The notes beneath the pieces are model-generated. The model was given only the letters and a program-made list of their open reading frames with translations. It was not told the DNA's origin and searched no databases. The position numbers and the translations under genes were made by a program. Shown one piece after another: positions 8,805 through 17,775 of a DNA stretch of 64,000 nucleotides. How positions within the stretch are numbered: position 1 is the first letter of the stretch; every line of letters starts with the position of its first letter. The DNA is from Pantoea sp050157905 (GTDB lineage Bacteria > Pseudomonadota > Gammaproteobacteria > Enterobacterales > Enterobacteriaceae). The DNA is taken from contig NZ_JBKIWZ010000001.1 of NCBI RefSeq assembly GCF_050157905.1, forward strand, positions 2,170,001 to 2,234,000, written 5' to 3'.

Positions 8805-9434
8805 ATGCAACAGCCTGCTTTGACCCTGATGATTGTGGATGACCATCCGCTGATGCGCCGCGGTGTGCGTCAGCTGCTGGCGCTAGCGCCCCGCTTAACG
8901 GTCATCGCTGAAGCCAGCAATGGCACCGAGGCGCTGGCAGAGGCGCGCCGTCAGGAGCCTGACCTGATTCTGCTCGATCTGAACATGAAAGGCATGTCCG
9001 GTCTGGATACACTGAAGGCGCTGCGTCACGATGGCATTCATTCACGCATTCTGGTGCTGACGGTTTCCGACGCACGCAGCGATATTTTTGCCATGGTAGA
9101 TGCCGGAGCCGATGGCTATCTGCTTAAAGATTGCGAGCCTGATATTTTACTGGAACATATCCTTCAGGCTTCGCGCGGCGAAAAGGTATTCAGCGAAAGC
9201 GTCGCCAGCTATCTGGCTCAACGCCCGCACAGCACCGATCCACTGCGTCAGCTCACCGAACGCGAGCAGGATGTTCTGCAGGAGGTGGCACGCGGCCTGT
9301 CAAACAAAGAGATTGCCGCCAATCTGCATATCTCAGAAGAGACCGTCAAAGTGCATATCCGCAACCTGCTGCGCAAGCTGGATGTCCGCTCACGCGTGGC
9401 GGCCACGGTGATGTGGCTGGAAAGCCGCAAATAG
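8805..9434 (+). CDS. narP: Nitrate/nitrite response regulator NarP
   Basis: A 209-residue LuxR/FixJ-type response regulator. The receiver domain has DD near residues 12-13, the phospho-acceptor Asp58 in LILLDLNMKGMSGLDTL, and the conserved Lys in GADGYLLKD. The C-terminal HTH reads LTEREQDVLQEVARGLSNKEIAANLHISEETVKVHIRNLLRKLDVRSRVAATVMWL, which is NarP rather than NarL (DLNMKGMSGLDTL and LNVRSRVAAT-like end). It has a good ribosome-binding site (AAAAGGAG). It presumably receives phosphate from the adjacent NarQ. No target nitrate reductase gene lies in this window. Confidence 0.93.
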   Translation: MQQPALTLMIVDDHPLMRRGVRQLLALAPRLTVIAEASNGTEALAEARRQEPDLILLDLNMKGMSGLDTLKALRHDGIHSRILVLTVSDARSDIFAMVDAGADGYLLKDCEPDILLEHILQASRGEKVFSESVASYLAQRPHSTDPLRQLTEREQDVLQEVARGLSNKEIAANLHISEETVKVHIRNLLRKLDVRSRVAATVMWLESRK

Positions 9435-9572
9435 CCAACGAATTTACATTTTCTCCTCAATTTCTCCACGATTTCCCCCGCCGACGCACGTAGAGTAAAT
9501 GGCGGAGGCGAATCGTGGCAAAGACCATGCGATTGTCTGCCAGTGCGCCCGTGGCTGGTGGGGCTGACCGAG

Positions 9573-9578
9573 TATAAT
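9573..9578 (+). promoter_or_regulatory. -10 element of the candidate acrD promoter
   Basis: A perfect TATAAT lies 23 bp before the acrD ATG, with no good -35. This fits activator-dependent transcription. Confidence 0.5.
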
Positions 9579-9601
9579 AAGTACTGAGGAGTGTCGATTT
9601 A

Positions 9602-12600
9602 ATGTCGAATTTCTTTATCGACCGCCCCATCTTTGCCTGGGTGCTGGCGATTCTGCTCTGCCTGTGCGGGCTGCTGTCGATCCTGTCGCTGCCTGTGGAA
9701 CAGTATCCCGACCTGGCGCCGCCTAACGTACGCATTACCGCCAGCTATCCGGGTGCGTCAGCTCAGACGCTGGAAAATACGGTTACCCAGGTGATCGAGC
9801 AGAACATGACCGGTATTGATAACCTGATGTATATGTCGTCGAACAGCAGCAATACTGGCCAGGCGCAAATCACCCTCACCTTCCGTGCTGGCACTAACCC
9901 TGATGAAGCCCGTCAGCAGGTGCAGAATCAGCTGCAGTCGGCGCTGCGAAAACTGCCGCAGGCGGTGCAGTCGCAGGGCGTTACGGTCAACAAAACCGGC
10001 GACAGCAACATTCTGATGGTGGCCTTTGTTTCCACCGATGGCAGCATGGATAAGCAGGATATTTCTGACTATGTGGCCAGTAATATTCAGGATCCGCTGA
10101 GCCGCATCGACGGCGTGGGACAGGTTGACGCCTACGGCTCGCAGTATGCGATGCGCATCTGGCTTGATCCCAACAAACTGATTGCCTATGCGCTCACAAC
10201 CAGTGATGTGGTCAGCGCCATTCAGTCACAGAACAGTCAGGTGGCTGTGGGTCAGGTCGGTGGTCTGCCGTCGGTGGAGAAGCAGGCGCTGAACGCCACG
10301 GTCAACGCCCAGTCGATGCTGCAGACGCCCGAACAGTTTCGGGCGATTACTCTCAAAAACAATCCCGATGGTTCCGTGGTGACGCTGGGAGATGTCGCCA
10401 GCGTGGCGCTGGGCGCCGAAAAGTATGACTATCTGAGCCGCTATAACGGTCAGCCCGCCTCCGGTCTGGGGGTGAAGCTCGCCTCCGGGGCCAACGAAAT
10501 GAACACCGACAAGCTGGTACGGGCGCGCATCGAGGAGTTATCGCACTATTTCCCGCACGGGCTGGAAGCAAAAATTGCCTACGAAACCTCACCGTTCGTT
10601 AAGGCGTCGATTAAGGACGTGGTGAAGACGCTGCTGGAGGCTATCGTGCTGGTATTTGGCGTGATGTATCTGTTTATGCAGAACTTCCGCGCCACCCTGA
10701 TCCCGACAATCGCAGTGCCGGTAGTGCTGTTCGGCACCTTCAGCGTGCTCTACGCCTGCGGGTTCAGCATCAATACCCTGACCATGTTTGCCATGGTGCT
10801 GGCGATCGGGCTGCTGGTGGATGACGCCATCGTGGTGGTGGAGAACGTGGAACGTCTCATGCAGGAAGAGGGACTCTCGCCCCGCGCCGCCACGCGAAAA
10901 TCGATGGGGCAGATTCAGGGCGCGCTGGTCGGTATCGCGCTGGTGCTCTCTGCGGTATTTGTGCCGATGGCGTTTTTCGGCGGCACCGTTGGGGCCATCT
11001 ACCGTCAGTTCTCCATTACCATCGTCTCAGCGATGGTGCTCTCCGTGCTGGTGGCGATGATCCTGCCCCCGGCGCTGTGTGCCACACTGCTGAAACCGAT
11101 CGCCCAGGGCGAGCCGCACGCACGGCGCGGCTTCTTCGGCTGGTTTAACCGTCACTTCAATCGCAACGCAGACCGCTACGAGCGCGGCGTGGCGGCGCTG
11201 CTGCGCCGGGGCGGTCGCTGGCTGCTGCTCTATCTTGCCCTTATCGGCCTGATGGCCTTTCTGTTTCTGCGGCTGCCCACCTCATTTCTGCCGCTGGAGG
11301 ATCGCGGCGTCTTCCTGACGCAGGTTCAGCTTCCGGCAGGCGCCACGCTTGAGCAGACGGCCAGCGTGGTGGCTAAGGTCGAGAACTATTACCTGACTGA
11401 GGAGAAGGCGAACGTGCTGTCGGTCTTTGCCACCATCGGCGCCGGTCCGGGTGGTAATGGACAGAACGTGGCGCGTCTGTTTGTGCGGCTGAAAGACTGG
11501 GAAGCGCGGCCTGGCGCCGATCGCACCTCTTTCGCGATTATCGACCGCGCGACCCGGGCGTTTCAGAAGATTACCGAGGCGCGGGTGATTGCCAGCAGCC
11601 CGCCCGCTATTACCGGCATGGGCAGCAGCTCCGGCTTTGATCTGCAACTGCAGGATCATGCGGGTATCGGCCATGCTCAGCTGATGGCGATGCGCGACCG
11701 GCTGCTGGAGATGGCCGGTAACGACCGGGCGCTGTCGCGGGTGCGTCACAATGGCCTTGATGACAGTCCGCAGCTGCAGATTGATGTGGATGCGCGCAAA
11801 GCGCAGGCGCTGGGCGTGTCGCTGGACACCATCAACGATACCCTGACCACCGCCTGGGGTTCCAGTTACGTCAATGACTTCCTGGATCGTGGCCGCGTGA
11901 AGAAGGTCTATGTGCAGGCCGCCGCCGAATTCCGCATGCTGCCGGATGACATCAACAAATGGTACGTGCGCAACAACAGCGGCGGCATGGTGCCCTTCTC
12001 CGCCTTCGCCACCAGCCACTGGGAAACCGGCTCACCGCGGCTTGAACGCTACAATGGCTACGCCTCACTGGAGATTGTCGGCGAGGCGGCCAGTGGCGTC
12101 AGCAGCGGTGCGGCGATGGATGAGATGGAGAAGCTGGTGAACGCTCTGCCGCTGGGCGTCGGATTCCAGTGGACCGGCGCCTCTTATCAGGAGCGGCTCT
12201 CTGGCTCCCAGGCGCCGGCGCTCTATGCGATTTCACTGCTGGTGGTGTTCCTTTGTCTGGCCGCGCTGTATGAGAGCTGGTCGATCCCCTTCTCGGTGAT
12301 GCTGGTGGTGCCACTGGGCGTGGCTGGCGCGCTGCTTGCCACCTGGATGCGCGGGCTGGAGAACGATGTCTACTTCCAGGTTGGCCTGCTGACCGTCGTA
12401 GGCCTCTCCGCCAAAAATGCCATCCTGATCGTGGAATTTGCCAACGAAATTAACAGTAAAGGCCGTGAGCTGGTGGAATCAACCCTGGAGGCATCGCGTC
12501 AGCGTCTGCGGCCAATTCTGATGACCTCGCTGGCCTTTATCTTCGGGGTGCTGCCGATGGCCATCAGCAGCGGTGCAGGTTCCGGCAGCCAGCATGCCGT

Positions 12601-12718
12601 CGGAACGGGCGTGATGGGCGGAATGATCTCTGCCACCCTGCTGGCAATTTTCTTTGTGCCGCTGTTCTTTGTGCTGGTCCGCCGTCGTTTCCCGTTAAAA
12701 GAGAAGCCGCACGACTGA
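9602..12718 (+). CDS. acrD: RND multidrug efflux transporter AcrD
   Basis: A 1038-residue inner-membrane RND pump (E. coli AcrD 1037). It starts MSNFFIDRPIFAWVLAILLCLCG and has 12 TM segments with two large periplasmic loops. The proton-relay motif GLLVDDAIVVVENVER is in TM4. ALYESWSIPFSVMLVVPLGVAGALL and VGLSAKNAILIVEFA complete the second half. AcrD exports aminoglycosides and other polar or anionic drugs, and in E. coli works with AcrA and TolC; no membrane-fusion gene is adjacent here. Its order with ypfM, yffB and dapE downstream is as in E. coli. Confidence 0.95.
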   Translation: MSNFFIDRPIFAWVLAILLCLCGLLSILSLPVEQYPDLAPPNVRITASYPGASAQTLENTVTQVIEQNMTGIDNLMYMSSNSSNTGQAQITLTFRAGTNPDEARQQVQNQLQSALRKLPQAVQSQGVTVNKTGDSNILMVAFVSTDGSMDKQDISDYVASNIQDPLSRIDGVGQVDAYGSQYAMRIWLDPNKLIAYALTTSDVVSAIQSQNSQVAVGQVGGLPSVEKQALNATVNAQSMLQTPEQFRAITLKNNPDGSVVTLGDVASVALGAEKYDYLSRYNGQPASGLGVKLASGANEMNTDKLVRARIEELSHYFPHGLEAKIAYETSPFVKASIKDVVKTLLEAIVLVFGVMYLFMQNFRATLIPTIAVPVVLFGTFSVLYACGFSINTLTMFAMVLAIGLLVDDAIVVVENVERLMQEEGLSPRAATRKSMGQIQGALVGIALVLSAVFVPMAFFGGTVGAIYRQFSITIVSAMVLSVLVAMILPPALCATLLKPIAQGEPHARRGFFGWFNRHFNRNADRYERGVAALLRRGGRWLLLYLALIGLMAFLFLRLPTSFLPLEDRGVFLTQVQLPAGATLEQTASVVAKVENYYLTEEKANVLSVFATIGAGPGGNGQNVARLFVRLKDWEARPGADRTSFAIIDRATRAFQKITEARVIASSPPAITGMGSSSGFDLQLQDHAGIGHAQLMAMRDRLLEMAGNDRALSRVRHNGLDDSPQLQIDVDARKAQALGVSLDTINDTLTTAWGSSYVNDFLDRGRVKKVYVQAAAEFRMLPDDINKWYVRNNSGGMVPFSAFATSHWETGSPRLERYNGYASLEIVGEAASGVSSGAAMDEMEKLVNALPLGVGFQWTGASYQERLSGSQAPALYAISLLVVFLCLAALYESWSIPFSVMLVVPLGVAGALLATWMRGLENDVYFQVGLLTVVGLSAKNAILIVEFANEINSKGRELVESTLEASRQRLRPILMTSLAFIFGVLPMAISSGAGSGSQHAVGTGVMGGMISATLLAIFFVPLFFVLVRRRFPLKEKPHD

Positions 12719-12723
12719 CGCCC

Positions 12724-12758
12724 AATAAAAAGCGGCCACTGAAATCAGTGACCGCCTT
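12724..12758 (-). terminator. Hairpin between convergent acrD and ypfM
   Basis: An imperfect GC-rich stem (gcgg-c-cactga 12732-12742 with tcagtg-a-ccgc 12745-12755). On the minus strand it is followed by TTTTTATT, a good terminator for ypfM; on the plus strand only CTTGTTTC follows. Confidence 0.65.
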
Positions 12759-12817
12759 GTTTCTGTGTGTGGTAAGAATTCCAGCAAGTGGGATAGTCCT
12801 GCTTTTTTCAGAACGGG

Positions 12818-12880
12818 TTACTTGTTACGTAACATCGCTTCGATAAATTCTTTCCAGGTTCCCATTTCGGTGTCAATCAT
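12818..12880 (-). CDS. ypfM: Small protein YpfM (20 aa)
   Basis: A 20-residue microprotein, MIDTEMGTWKEFIEAMLRNK, on the minus strand just past acrD. It matches E. coli YpfM (19 residues, MIERELGNWKDFIEVMLRK) in sequence and in place between acrD and yffB. GAGAGG lies about 6 bases before the ATG. The E. coli protein is known only as an expressed small protein; its role is unknown. The predicted single amphipathic helix with a central WKEFIE is inference. Too short for ordinary gene finders. Confidence 0.85.
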   Translation of the reverse strand: MIDTEMGTWKEFIEAMLRNK

Positions 12881-13290
12881 AATGCCCTCTCTTATTGTAA
12901 TGGCTATGTTACGCCTTTTTTTTAATCAGGTGAATACGGTTACACCTGTTAATGTTATCGGCAACGGGTCGAAAAACATGAATATTGCTGATTTTGTAAG
13001 CTGACGCACATTTCAGCAACCTACTGAAGCAGCTTAAGTTATTTTTTTTAAGCTCAGCGGTAGACGATTTTTTCAACATAGCGAAATTCTTAAAGCAGCA
13101 ATGATGAGCATTGAAATGATTACGAATGAAATTGATAGCGTTTACCCGTGGAACTTCCCGCGTGTACACGGATTTAATTTGGTTCTTTTCCCGCGCCTGC
13201 ATAGATGCCGCAACGGATCACACTATGCTAAACTCGCGCACTGGCTGCTTTTTTCAGCTTAATGCTCTACATGACAATAAGGATCAGGCG
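12881..13290. other. AT-rich intergenic region between ypfM and yffB
   Basis: About 410 bp with no supported gene. It contains an inverted repeat CAGGTG-10 nt-CACCTG (12927-12948), which lies upstream of ypfM, and an AT-rich hairpin AGCTTAA/TTAAGCT with a T-rich loop near 13032-13054. It must hold the divergent promoters of ypfM and yffB. Open frames here show no homology I recognise. Confidence 0.5.
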
Positions 13291-13659
13291 ATGTGCACGC
13301 AGTGGGTGATGTTCGGAATTAAAAATTGCGACACCATTAAAAAAGCCCGGCGTTTTTTAACGGCGGCGGGTATCGACTATCACTTTCATGATTACCGTGC
13401 CGATGGCCTGAGCGAGCCCCTGCTGCAGTCATTTATCGATGCGCTGGGCTATGAGGCGCTGCTCAACACCCGTGGCACCACCTGGCGCAAGCTGCCCGAG
13501 GCTGAGCGTGAAGCCGTCACCGACGCCAGCAGCGCCCGCACATTGATGCTGGCTCATCCCGCCATGATCAAGCGTCCTCTGTTGCGCGCTCCGGATGGCA
13601 CCCTGCTCGCCGGTTTTAGCGAAGCCACCTATCAGAATGCTATCCAGGAGAAGTCATAA
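13291..13659 (+). CDS. yffB: YffB, ArsC/Spx-family protein
   Basis: A 122-residue thioredoxin-fold protein of the ArsC/Spx/MgsR family. GIKNCDTIKKARRFL carries the single N-terminal cysteine, and LLNTRGTTWRKLPEAER and MIKRPLLRAPDG match E. coli YffB. A glutathione-linked role has been suggested for the family; the physiological substrate is unknown. The ATG at 13291 follows AAGGATCAGGCG; the open frame extends 55 codons upstream without homology. A GTG at 13306 is an alternative. It is immediately followed by dapE (1 bp), so the two are cotranscribed. Confidence 0.9.
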   Translation: MCTQWVMFGIKNCDTIKKARRFLTAAGIDYHFHDYRADGLSEPLLQSFIDALGYEALLNTRGTTWRKLPEAEREAVTDASSARTLMLAHPAMIKRPLLRAPDGTLLAGFSEATYQNAIQEKS

Positions 13660-13660
13660 T

Positions 13661-14788
13661 ATGTTTTGCCCGGTCATTGAGCTGACGCAGCAGCTTATTC
13701 GTCGTCCCTCTCTCAGCCCCGATGATGCCGGCTGTCAGGCTCTGCTGATCGCCCGTCTTGAAGCCATTGGTTTTAAAGTAGAAACCATGAACATCGACGA
13801 CACCCTGAACTTCTGGGCCACCCGGGGTGAAGGGGAAACGCTGGCCTTTGCCGGCCATACCGATGTGGTGCCGCCAGGCGATGCCAGCCGTTGGATCAAT
13901 CCCCCGTTTGAACCCACCATCCGCGATGGCATGCTGTTTGGCCGTGGCGCTGCCGATATGAAAGGGTCGCTGGCGGCGATGGTCGTTGCGGCCGAACGCT
14001 TTGTGGCGGCGCGTCCGCATCACAGAGGACGCCTTGCCTTTATGATCACCTCAGATGAAGAGGCCAGCGGCGCTAACGGCACGGTGAAAGTGGTGGAACG
14101 GCTGATGGCGCGCCGGGAACGGCTCGACTACTGCCTGGTCGGGGAACCCTCCAGCACGGAAGTCGTCGGTGATGTGGTGAAGAATGGCCGCCGCGGTTCA
14201 GTCACCGCCAACCTGACTATTCACGGTGTGCAGGGTCACGTCGCTTACCCGCACCTGGCGGATAACCCGGTGCATCGCGCGATGCCTGCGCTGAATGAGC
14301 TGGTGGCAACCGAGTGGGATCAGGGCAACGAGTTCTTCCCGGCGACCAGCATGCAGATTGCCAACGTGCAGGCGGGCACGGGCAGCAACAACGTTATCCC
14401 TGGCGAGCTGTTTGTGCAGTTTAACTTCCGCTTCAGCACTGAACTGACCGATGCGCTGATCCGTCAGCGGGTCGCAGAGCTGCTGGATCGTCACCAGCTG
14501 CGTTACACCATCGAGTGGAAACTCTCCGGTCAGCCCTTTCTGACCGCACGCGGCAAGCTGGTTGATGCCGTCGTGAAAGCCGTAGCGCACTATAATGAAA
14601 TAAAGCCGCAGTTGCTGACCACGGGTGGCACTTCCGATGGCCGCTTTATCGCCCGGATGGGTGCGCAGGTGGTGGAACTGGGGCCGGTGAATGCCACCAT
14701 TCATAAAATCAATGAGTGTGTGAAAGCCTCTGATCTGCAGATGCTGAGCCGGATGTACCAACGCATCATGGAACAACTGATCGCCTGA
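13661..14788 (+). CDS. dapE: Succinyl-diaminopimelate desuccinylase DapE
   Basis: A dinuclear zinc M20-family amidohydrolase, cytoplasmic, that hydrolyses N-succinyl-LL-2,6-diaminopimelate in the lysine/DAP pathway. 375 residues, as in E. coli. The metal ligands are seen in FAGHTDVVPPGD, GRGAADMKGSLAAM, ITSDEEASGANGT and the C-terminal GPVNATIHKINE. The ATG at 13661 lies one base after yffB with AGGAG just upstream. ypfN follows 22 bp on. dapA, acting earlier in the same pathway, lies 7 kb away. Confidence 0.96.
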   Translation: MFCPVIELTQQLIRRPSLSPDDAGCQALLIARLEAIGFKVETMNIDDTLNFWATRGEGETLAFAGHTDVVPPGDASRWINPPFEPTIRDGMLFGRGAADMKGSLAAMVVAAERFVAARPHHRGRLAFMITSDEEASGANGTVKVVERLMARRERLDYCLVGEPSSTEVVGDVVKNGRRGSVTANLTIHGVQGHVAYPHLADNPVHRAMPALNELVATEWDQGNEFFPATSMQIANVQAGTGSNNVIPGELFVQFNFRFSTELTDALIRQRVAELLDRHQLRYTIEWKLSGQPFLTARGKLVDAVVKAVAHYNEIKPQLLTTGGTSDGRFIARMGAQVVELGPVNATIHKINECVKASDLQMLSRMYQRIMEQLIA

Positions 14789-14810
14789 TGGCGGTTTCAA
14801 GGAGCAGCAA

Positions 14811-14999
14811 ATGGAATTTATTAAAGATTACTGGTGGATCCTGGTGATCCTGCTGATGGTTGGCGTGCTGATGAACGTCTATAAAGATCTGAAACGCATC
14901 GATCATAAAAAATTTATGGATAACAAACCGGATCTGCCGCCGCACCGTGATTTCAACGATAAGTGGGATGACGAAGACGACTGGCCGAAGAAGAAATAA
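14811..14999 (+). CDS. ypfN: YpfN, small single-TM membrane protein
   Basis: A 62-residue protein with one TM helix at about residues 7-25 (YWWILVILLMVGVLMNVY) and a charged C-terminal tail (RDFNDKWDDEDDWPKKK). It matches E. coli YpfN in sequence and in its place after dapE. Function unknown. Good ribosome-binding site (AAGGAG). A bidirectional terminator follows. Confidence 0.88.
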   Translation: MEFIKDYWWILVILLMVGVLMNVYKDLKRIDHKKFMDNKPDLPPHRDFNDKWDDEDDWPKKK

Positions 15000-15002
15000 A
15001 TG

Positions 15003-15034
15003 AAAAAAGCCCCTGTCATGCAGGGGCTTTTTTT
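15003..15034. terminator. Bidirectional terminator between ypfN and ypfH
   Basis: An 8-bp stem AGCCCCTG/CAGGGGCT flanked by six A and seven T, working for both convergent genes. Confidence 0.92.
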
Positions 15035-15713
15035 ACATCATCGCGATCACATCATCGTCGCCAGGTTTTGCGCCGCTCAGCGCCTCATCGAAGTAGCGTT
15101 TCGGCACGGTATAACGCAGATGGTTGAGCGCCAGTTCCATGCTGCGATGGTCAATCGCGTGTCCCAGATCGTCGACAATATCCAGCGTCACGTCGCCGCC
15201 ACGGGCGATCAAACGCTGTTCCGCCTGCTGTGCATGAAAGAGCGGGATCTGCTCATCATAATCACCATGAATCAGATGAATGGTAGTACGGGTGCTGGCC
15301 TTCTCCGGCAGCGTGATAAACCGCCCGTTAAAGATCACCGCACGGCTCGCGAGGTCGGCATGCGCCTTCACCCCTTCCAGCACCATGCTACCGCCCTGCG
15401 AAAAGCCGATTAACGCTGTCGCATCTGACCGCACGCCACTCTTTTTCTGCCAGTGACGCACTGACTCCACGAACTGCGGCATCGCCGCATCCACTCGCTG
15501 CTGAATGGTCTGATCGTGCAGGTCAGTTTCGCCAAACCACTGACGCACTGCGCCAGGTGAGCCGACGGAAACCACCAGCGCGTCGGGAAAGGTTTTTGCA
15601 AACCAGCTGCCGATTTCACCCATTGAATCAGGATTATCGCCGACACCGTGATAGAGCAGAAAAAGCTGAGCGGTGGTGGCTGGCTGTTGAACAATTACAT
15701 ATTTCAGTGTCAT
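15033..15713 (-). CDS. ypfH: YpfH, alpha/beta-hydrolase esterase
   Basis: A 226-residue cytoplasmic carboxylesterase of the phospholipase/carboxylesterase family. The nucleophile elbow is GFSQGGSM; the oxyanion region LFLLYHGVGDNP and the C-terminal DDLGHAID (catalytic His) are visible, with Asp in HGDYDEQIP. E. coli YpfH shows esterase activity on short acyl esters; the natural substrate is unknown. The start has AGGAGG upstream. The order ypfH-tmcA-ypfJ is as in E. coli. Confidence 0.9.
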   Translation of the reverse strand: MTLKYVIVQQPATTAQLFLLYHGVGDNPDSMGEIGSWFAKTFPDALVVSVGSPGAVRQWFGETDLHDQTIQQRVDAAMPQFVESVRHWQKKSGVRSDATALIGFSQGGSMVLEGVKAHADLASRAVIFNGRFITLPEKASTRTTIHLIHGDYDEQIPLFHAQQAEQRLIARGGDVTLDIVDDLGHAIDHRSMELALNHLRYTVPKRYFDEALSGAKPGDDDVIAMM

Positions 15714-15786
15714 GTTGACCTCCTGAAGCCACTTTACGCCGCCTGGCGCAAAATGACAGGGGGATTATCTGAACCCGTTGGTCAAA

Positions 15787-17775
15787 TTATTTCAACGGCA
15801 GGCAGAGCCTATCCGCCGTCACGCCCAGGGTGTCGAGTCCGGCGGCAGCACGCTGGCGCAGTACGGCAATCAGCGCTTTACGTCCGCTGACCCCTGCCTG
15901 CTGAGCCTGTTTACTCAGCGCCTCAGGGGCTGTCACCGCCGCCGCCAGCAGCGGGTCGGGTGTGGCGACGGTCTCCACCAGGCGCTGCAGCGCCGGCAGG
16001 CTCGCCTCCAGGGGCCGCTGCGCCCAGGCAAATCCGGCGGCCAGCTGAATATCCTGATCATTGAGGCCATCGTCCGCGACCGCTTCCAGCACCAGTTCCA
16101 GGTCGGTAACGTGCCGCATTCGTGGCCAGTCGCGCGCCAGCTGCGCGGCTGCACGACGCTGTAAGGCCTCGCCCGCCGCCGAACAGGGCCGTATCGCCAT
16201 CGCGGCGTAACAGCCACTGCTGGCTTCACGCTGAGTTCCTATCCGGACCAGCGTAAAGCCACAGGCGCGCCAGAAACTCCAGAGTGATTGAGTGTAGCCG
16301 AAGCTGACGGAGAGATAGTCGTGCCCGGTCGCGGCACTGGCGGCGGTCGCCACAAGCTGCTGACCGATGCCCTGACGCCGGCTCTCCGCCATTACGGCAA
16401 TACGACTGATCCGCAGCGATCGCAGGGTCGCCGCCTCCGGCAGTCCCGCATGCGCTGCCAGTGATTGCGCCACCAGATTGCCCCGGGGTCGCCGGGTTCC
16501 CGCCCAGACGGCCTGCGCCAGTTCCGGTTCAAGCCCGCCCTCCTCCACCAGCCAGAGCGCGCCCTGCAGAGCTGAAAGCGCGCCAGCGCGCCACAACTGC
16601 ATACCGGGCGCATCCAGCAGGCGGCGCAGATCAATCGGCGAGGTGCGATAGTGGGCACTGGTGAGCAGACGATAAGCGGCTTCCAGCGCATTGAAATCTC
16701 CCTGCGCGACCCGCTGCGGCGTGACCGGCGCCGCGGATGCCGGTTCAACCGTCACGCTATCCTCAAACAGCAGCGCCTGGTTCAGCCACTGCTCCAGCGG
16801 GTCGGCACGCGACCAGCGCAGCGGCTCATCCAGCGTAAAATAGTGCACGTCCGCCAGTCCGGCGCAGAATTTCAGGATAAAGCCGCGCCCGCTCCCTTCG
16901 TAGCCCTGAACGGTGGTCGTCAGCAGAACGCGGGGGTAGCGGCTCACCAGCGCCTGTAGCAGCGGTGCCGGGATGGCCGCGGCCTCATCCACAATCAGCC
17001 ATTGTCCTGCAGGCGGCGTCTCCAGCGCCAGCAATGCATCCGGTGCCATAAAGTGAAACTGCTCCGCGGCAAAGGCAGCCAGTACCGTTGTGGAGGCTCT
17101 CGCGGGCGCCGTCACCACACAGGCACCTGCCTGTCGCGCCAGCATTCCCGCCAGCGCCGATTTACCGCGGCCACGGGCAGCGGTCAGCACTGCCACACCT
17201 GAAGGCAGCGCCATCAGCTTATTGAGTATCGCCTGCTGCTGCTGGGGAGCCTGACAGTGCCAGGGCGGCCCTGCGGACCGGGGCGGCATCCGGCAGGGCT
17301 GATGCTGACACGCTAAAAGAACCTGGTCGTCCGCCATGATGCACTGCTGCAGATGGTGAATGAAATGCGGCGTGGGGATCGGCCCGGCGACGTCCGCCCA
17401 GCGCAGGCTATCGGCATCGGGCTGCTGAGACCATTGATCCCAGGGCGGCACCATGAGCAGGAGCCAGCTCCCGGCGGTAAGCGTACCGGCCAGCGCAGCA
17501 AAGGCCTCGGCGTGAAAGCCGTGGCGGGCGTCAAACAGGGCATGACGAAACTCACGGCCAAGCAGCGTGCGTACCGCCGCAGGCTGTACGTGCAGAACCG
17601 GCGCGTCAGTCAGGTCCGCAAACAAGGGTGCCGGACTGACGGTCAGCCAGTCTCCCGTGAGCGTGTTACACCACGCTGACGCCTGCCATAAACACCAGGC
17701 CGGGTCGCCGCTGATCACCGCCAGACGACGTATACCGGCCTGTTCCATCGCCTGCGTCAGCTGCTGCAGAGGCAT
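15787..17775 (-). CDS. tmcA: tRNA(Met) cytidine acetyltransferase TmcA
   Basis: Forms N4-acetylcytidine at the wobble base of elongator tRNA-Met, using acetyl-CoA and ATP or GTP. 662 residues (E. coli 671). Order: N-terminal DUF1726 region, RecA-like helicase module with Walker A TAARGRGKSALAG and Walker B WLIVDEAAAIP, then a GNAT domain (ISRIAVMAESRRQGIGQQLV) and a C-terminal tRNA-binding part. I chose the ATG at 17775: it aligns with the E. coli start, and it overlaps the ypfJ stop as TGATG. An upstream ATG in the same frame at 17799 would add eight residues. Confidence 0.92.
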   Translation of the reverse strand: MPLQQLTQAMEQAGIRRLAVISGDPAWCLWQASAWCNTLTGDWLTVSPAPLFADLTDAPVLHVQPAAVRTLLGREFRHALFDARHGFHAEAFAALAGTLTAGSWLLLMVPPWDQWSQQPDADSLRWADVAGPIPTPHFIHHLQQCIMADDQVLLACQHQPCRMPPRSAGPPWHCQAPQQQQAILNKLMALPSGVAVLTAARGRGKSALAGMLARQAGACVVTAPARASTTVLAAFAAEQFHFMAPDALLALETPPAGQWLIVDEAAAIPAPLLQALVSRYPRVLLTTTVQGYEGSGRGFILKFCAGLADVHYFTLDEPLRWSRADPLEQWLNQALLFEDSVTVEPASAAPVTPQRVAQGDFNALEAAYRLLTSAHYRTSPIDLRRLLDAPGMQLWRAGALSALQGALWLVEEGGLEPELAQAVWAGTRRPRGNLVAQSLAAHAGLPEAATLRSLRISRIAVMAESRRQGIGQQLVATAASAATGHDYLSVSFGYTQSLWSFWRACGFTLVRIGTQREASSGCYAAMAIRPCSAAGEALQRRAAAQLARDWPRMRHVTDLELVLEAVADDGLNDQDIQLAAGFAWAQRPLEASLPALQRLVETVATPDPLLAAAVTAPEALSKQAQQAGVSGRKALIAVLRQRAAAGLDTLGVTADRLCLPLK

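Noticed and set aside
12909..13202. A 97-codon frame in the ypfM-yffB gap
   Set aside because: No homology, AT-rich, and it covers the likely promoters.
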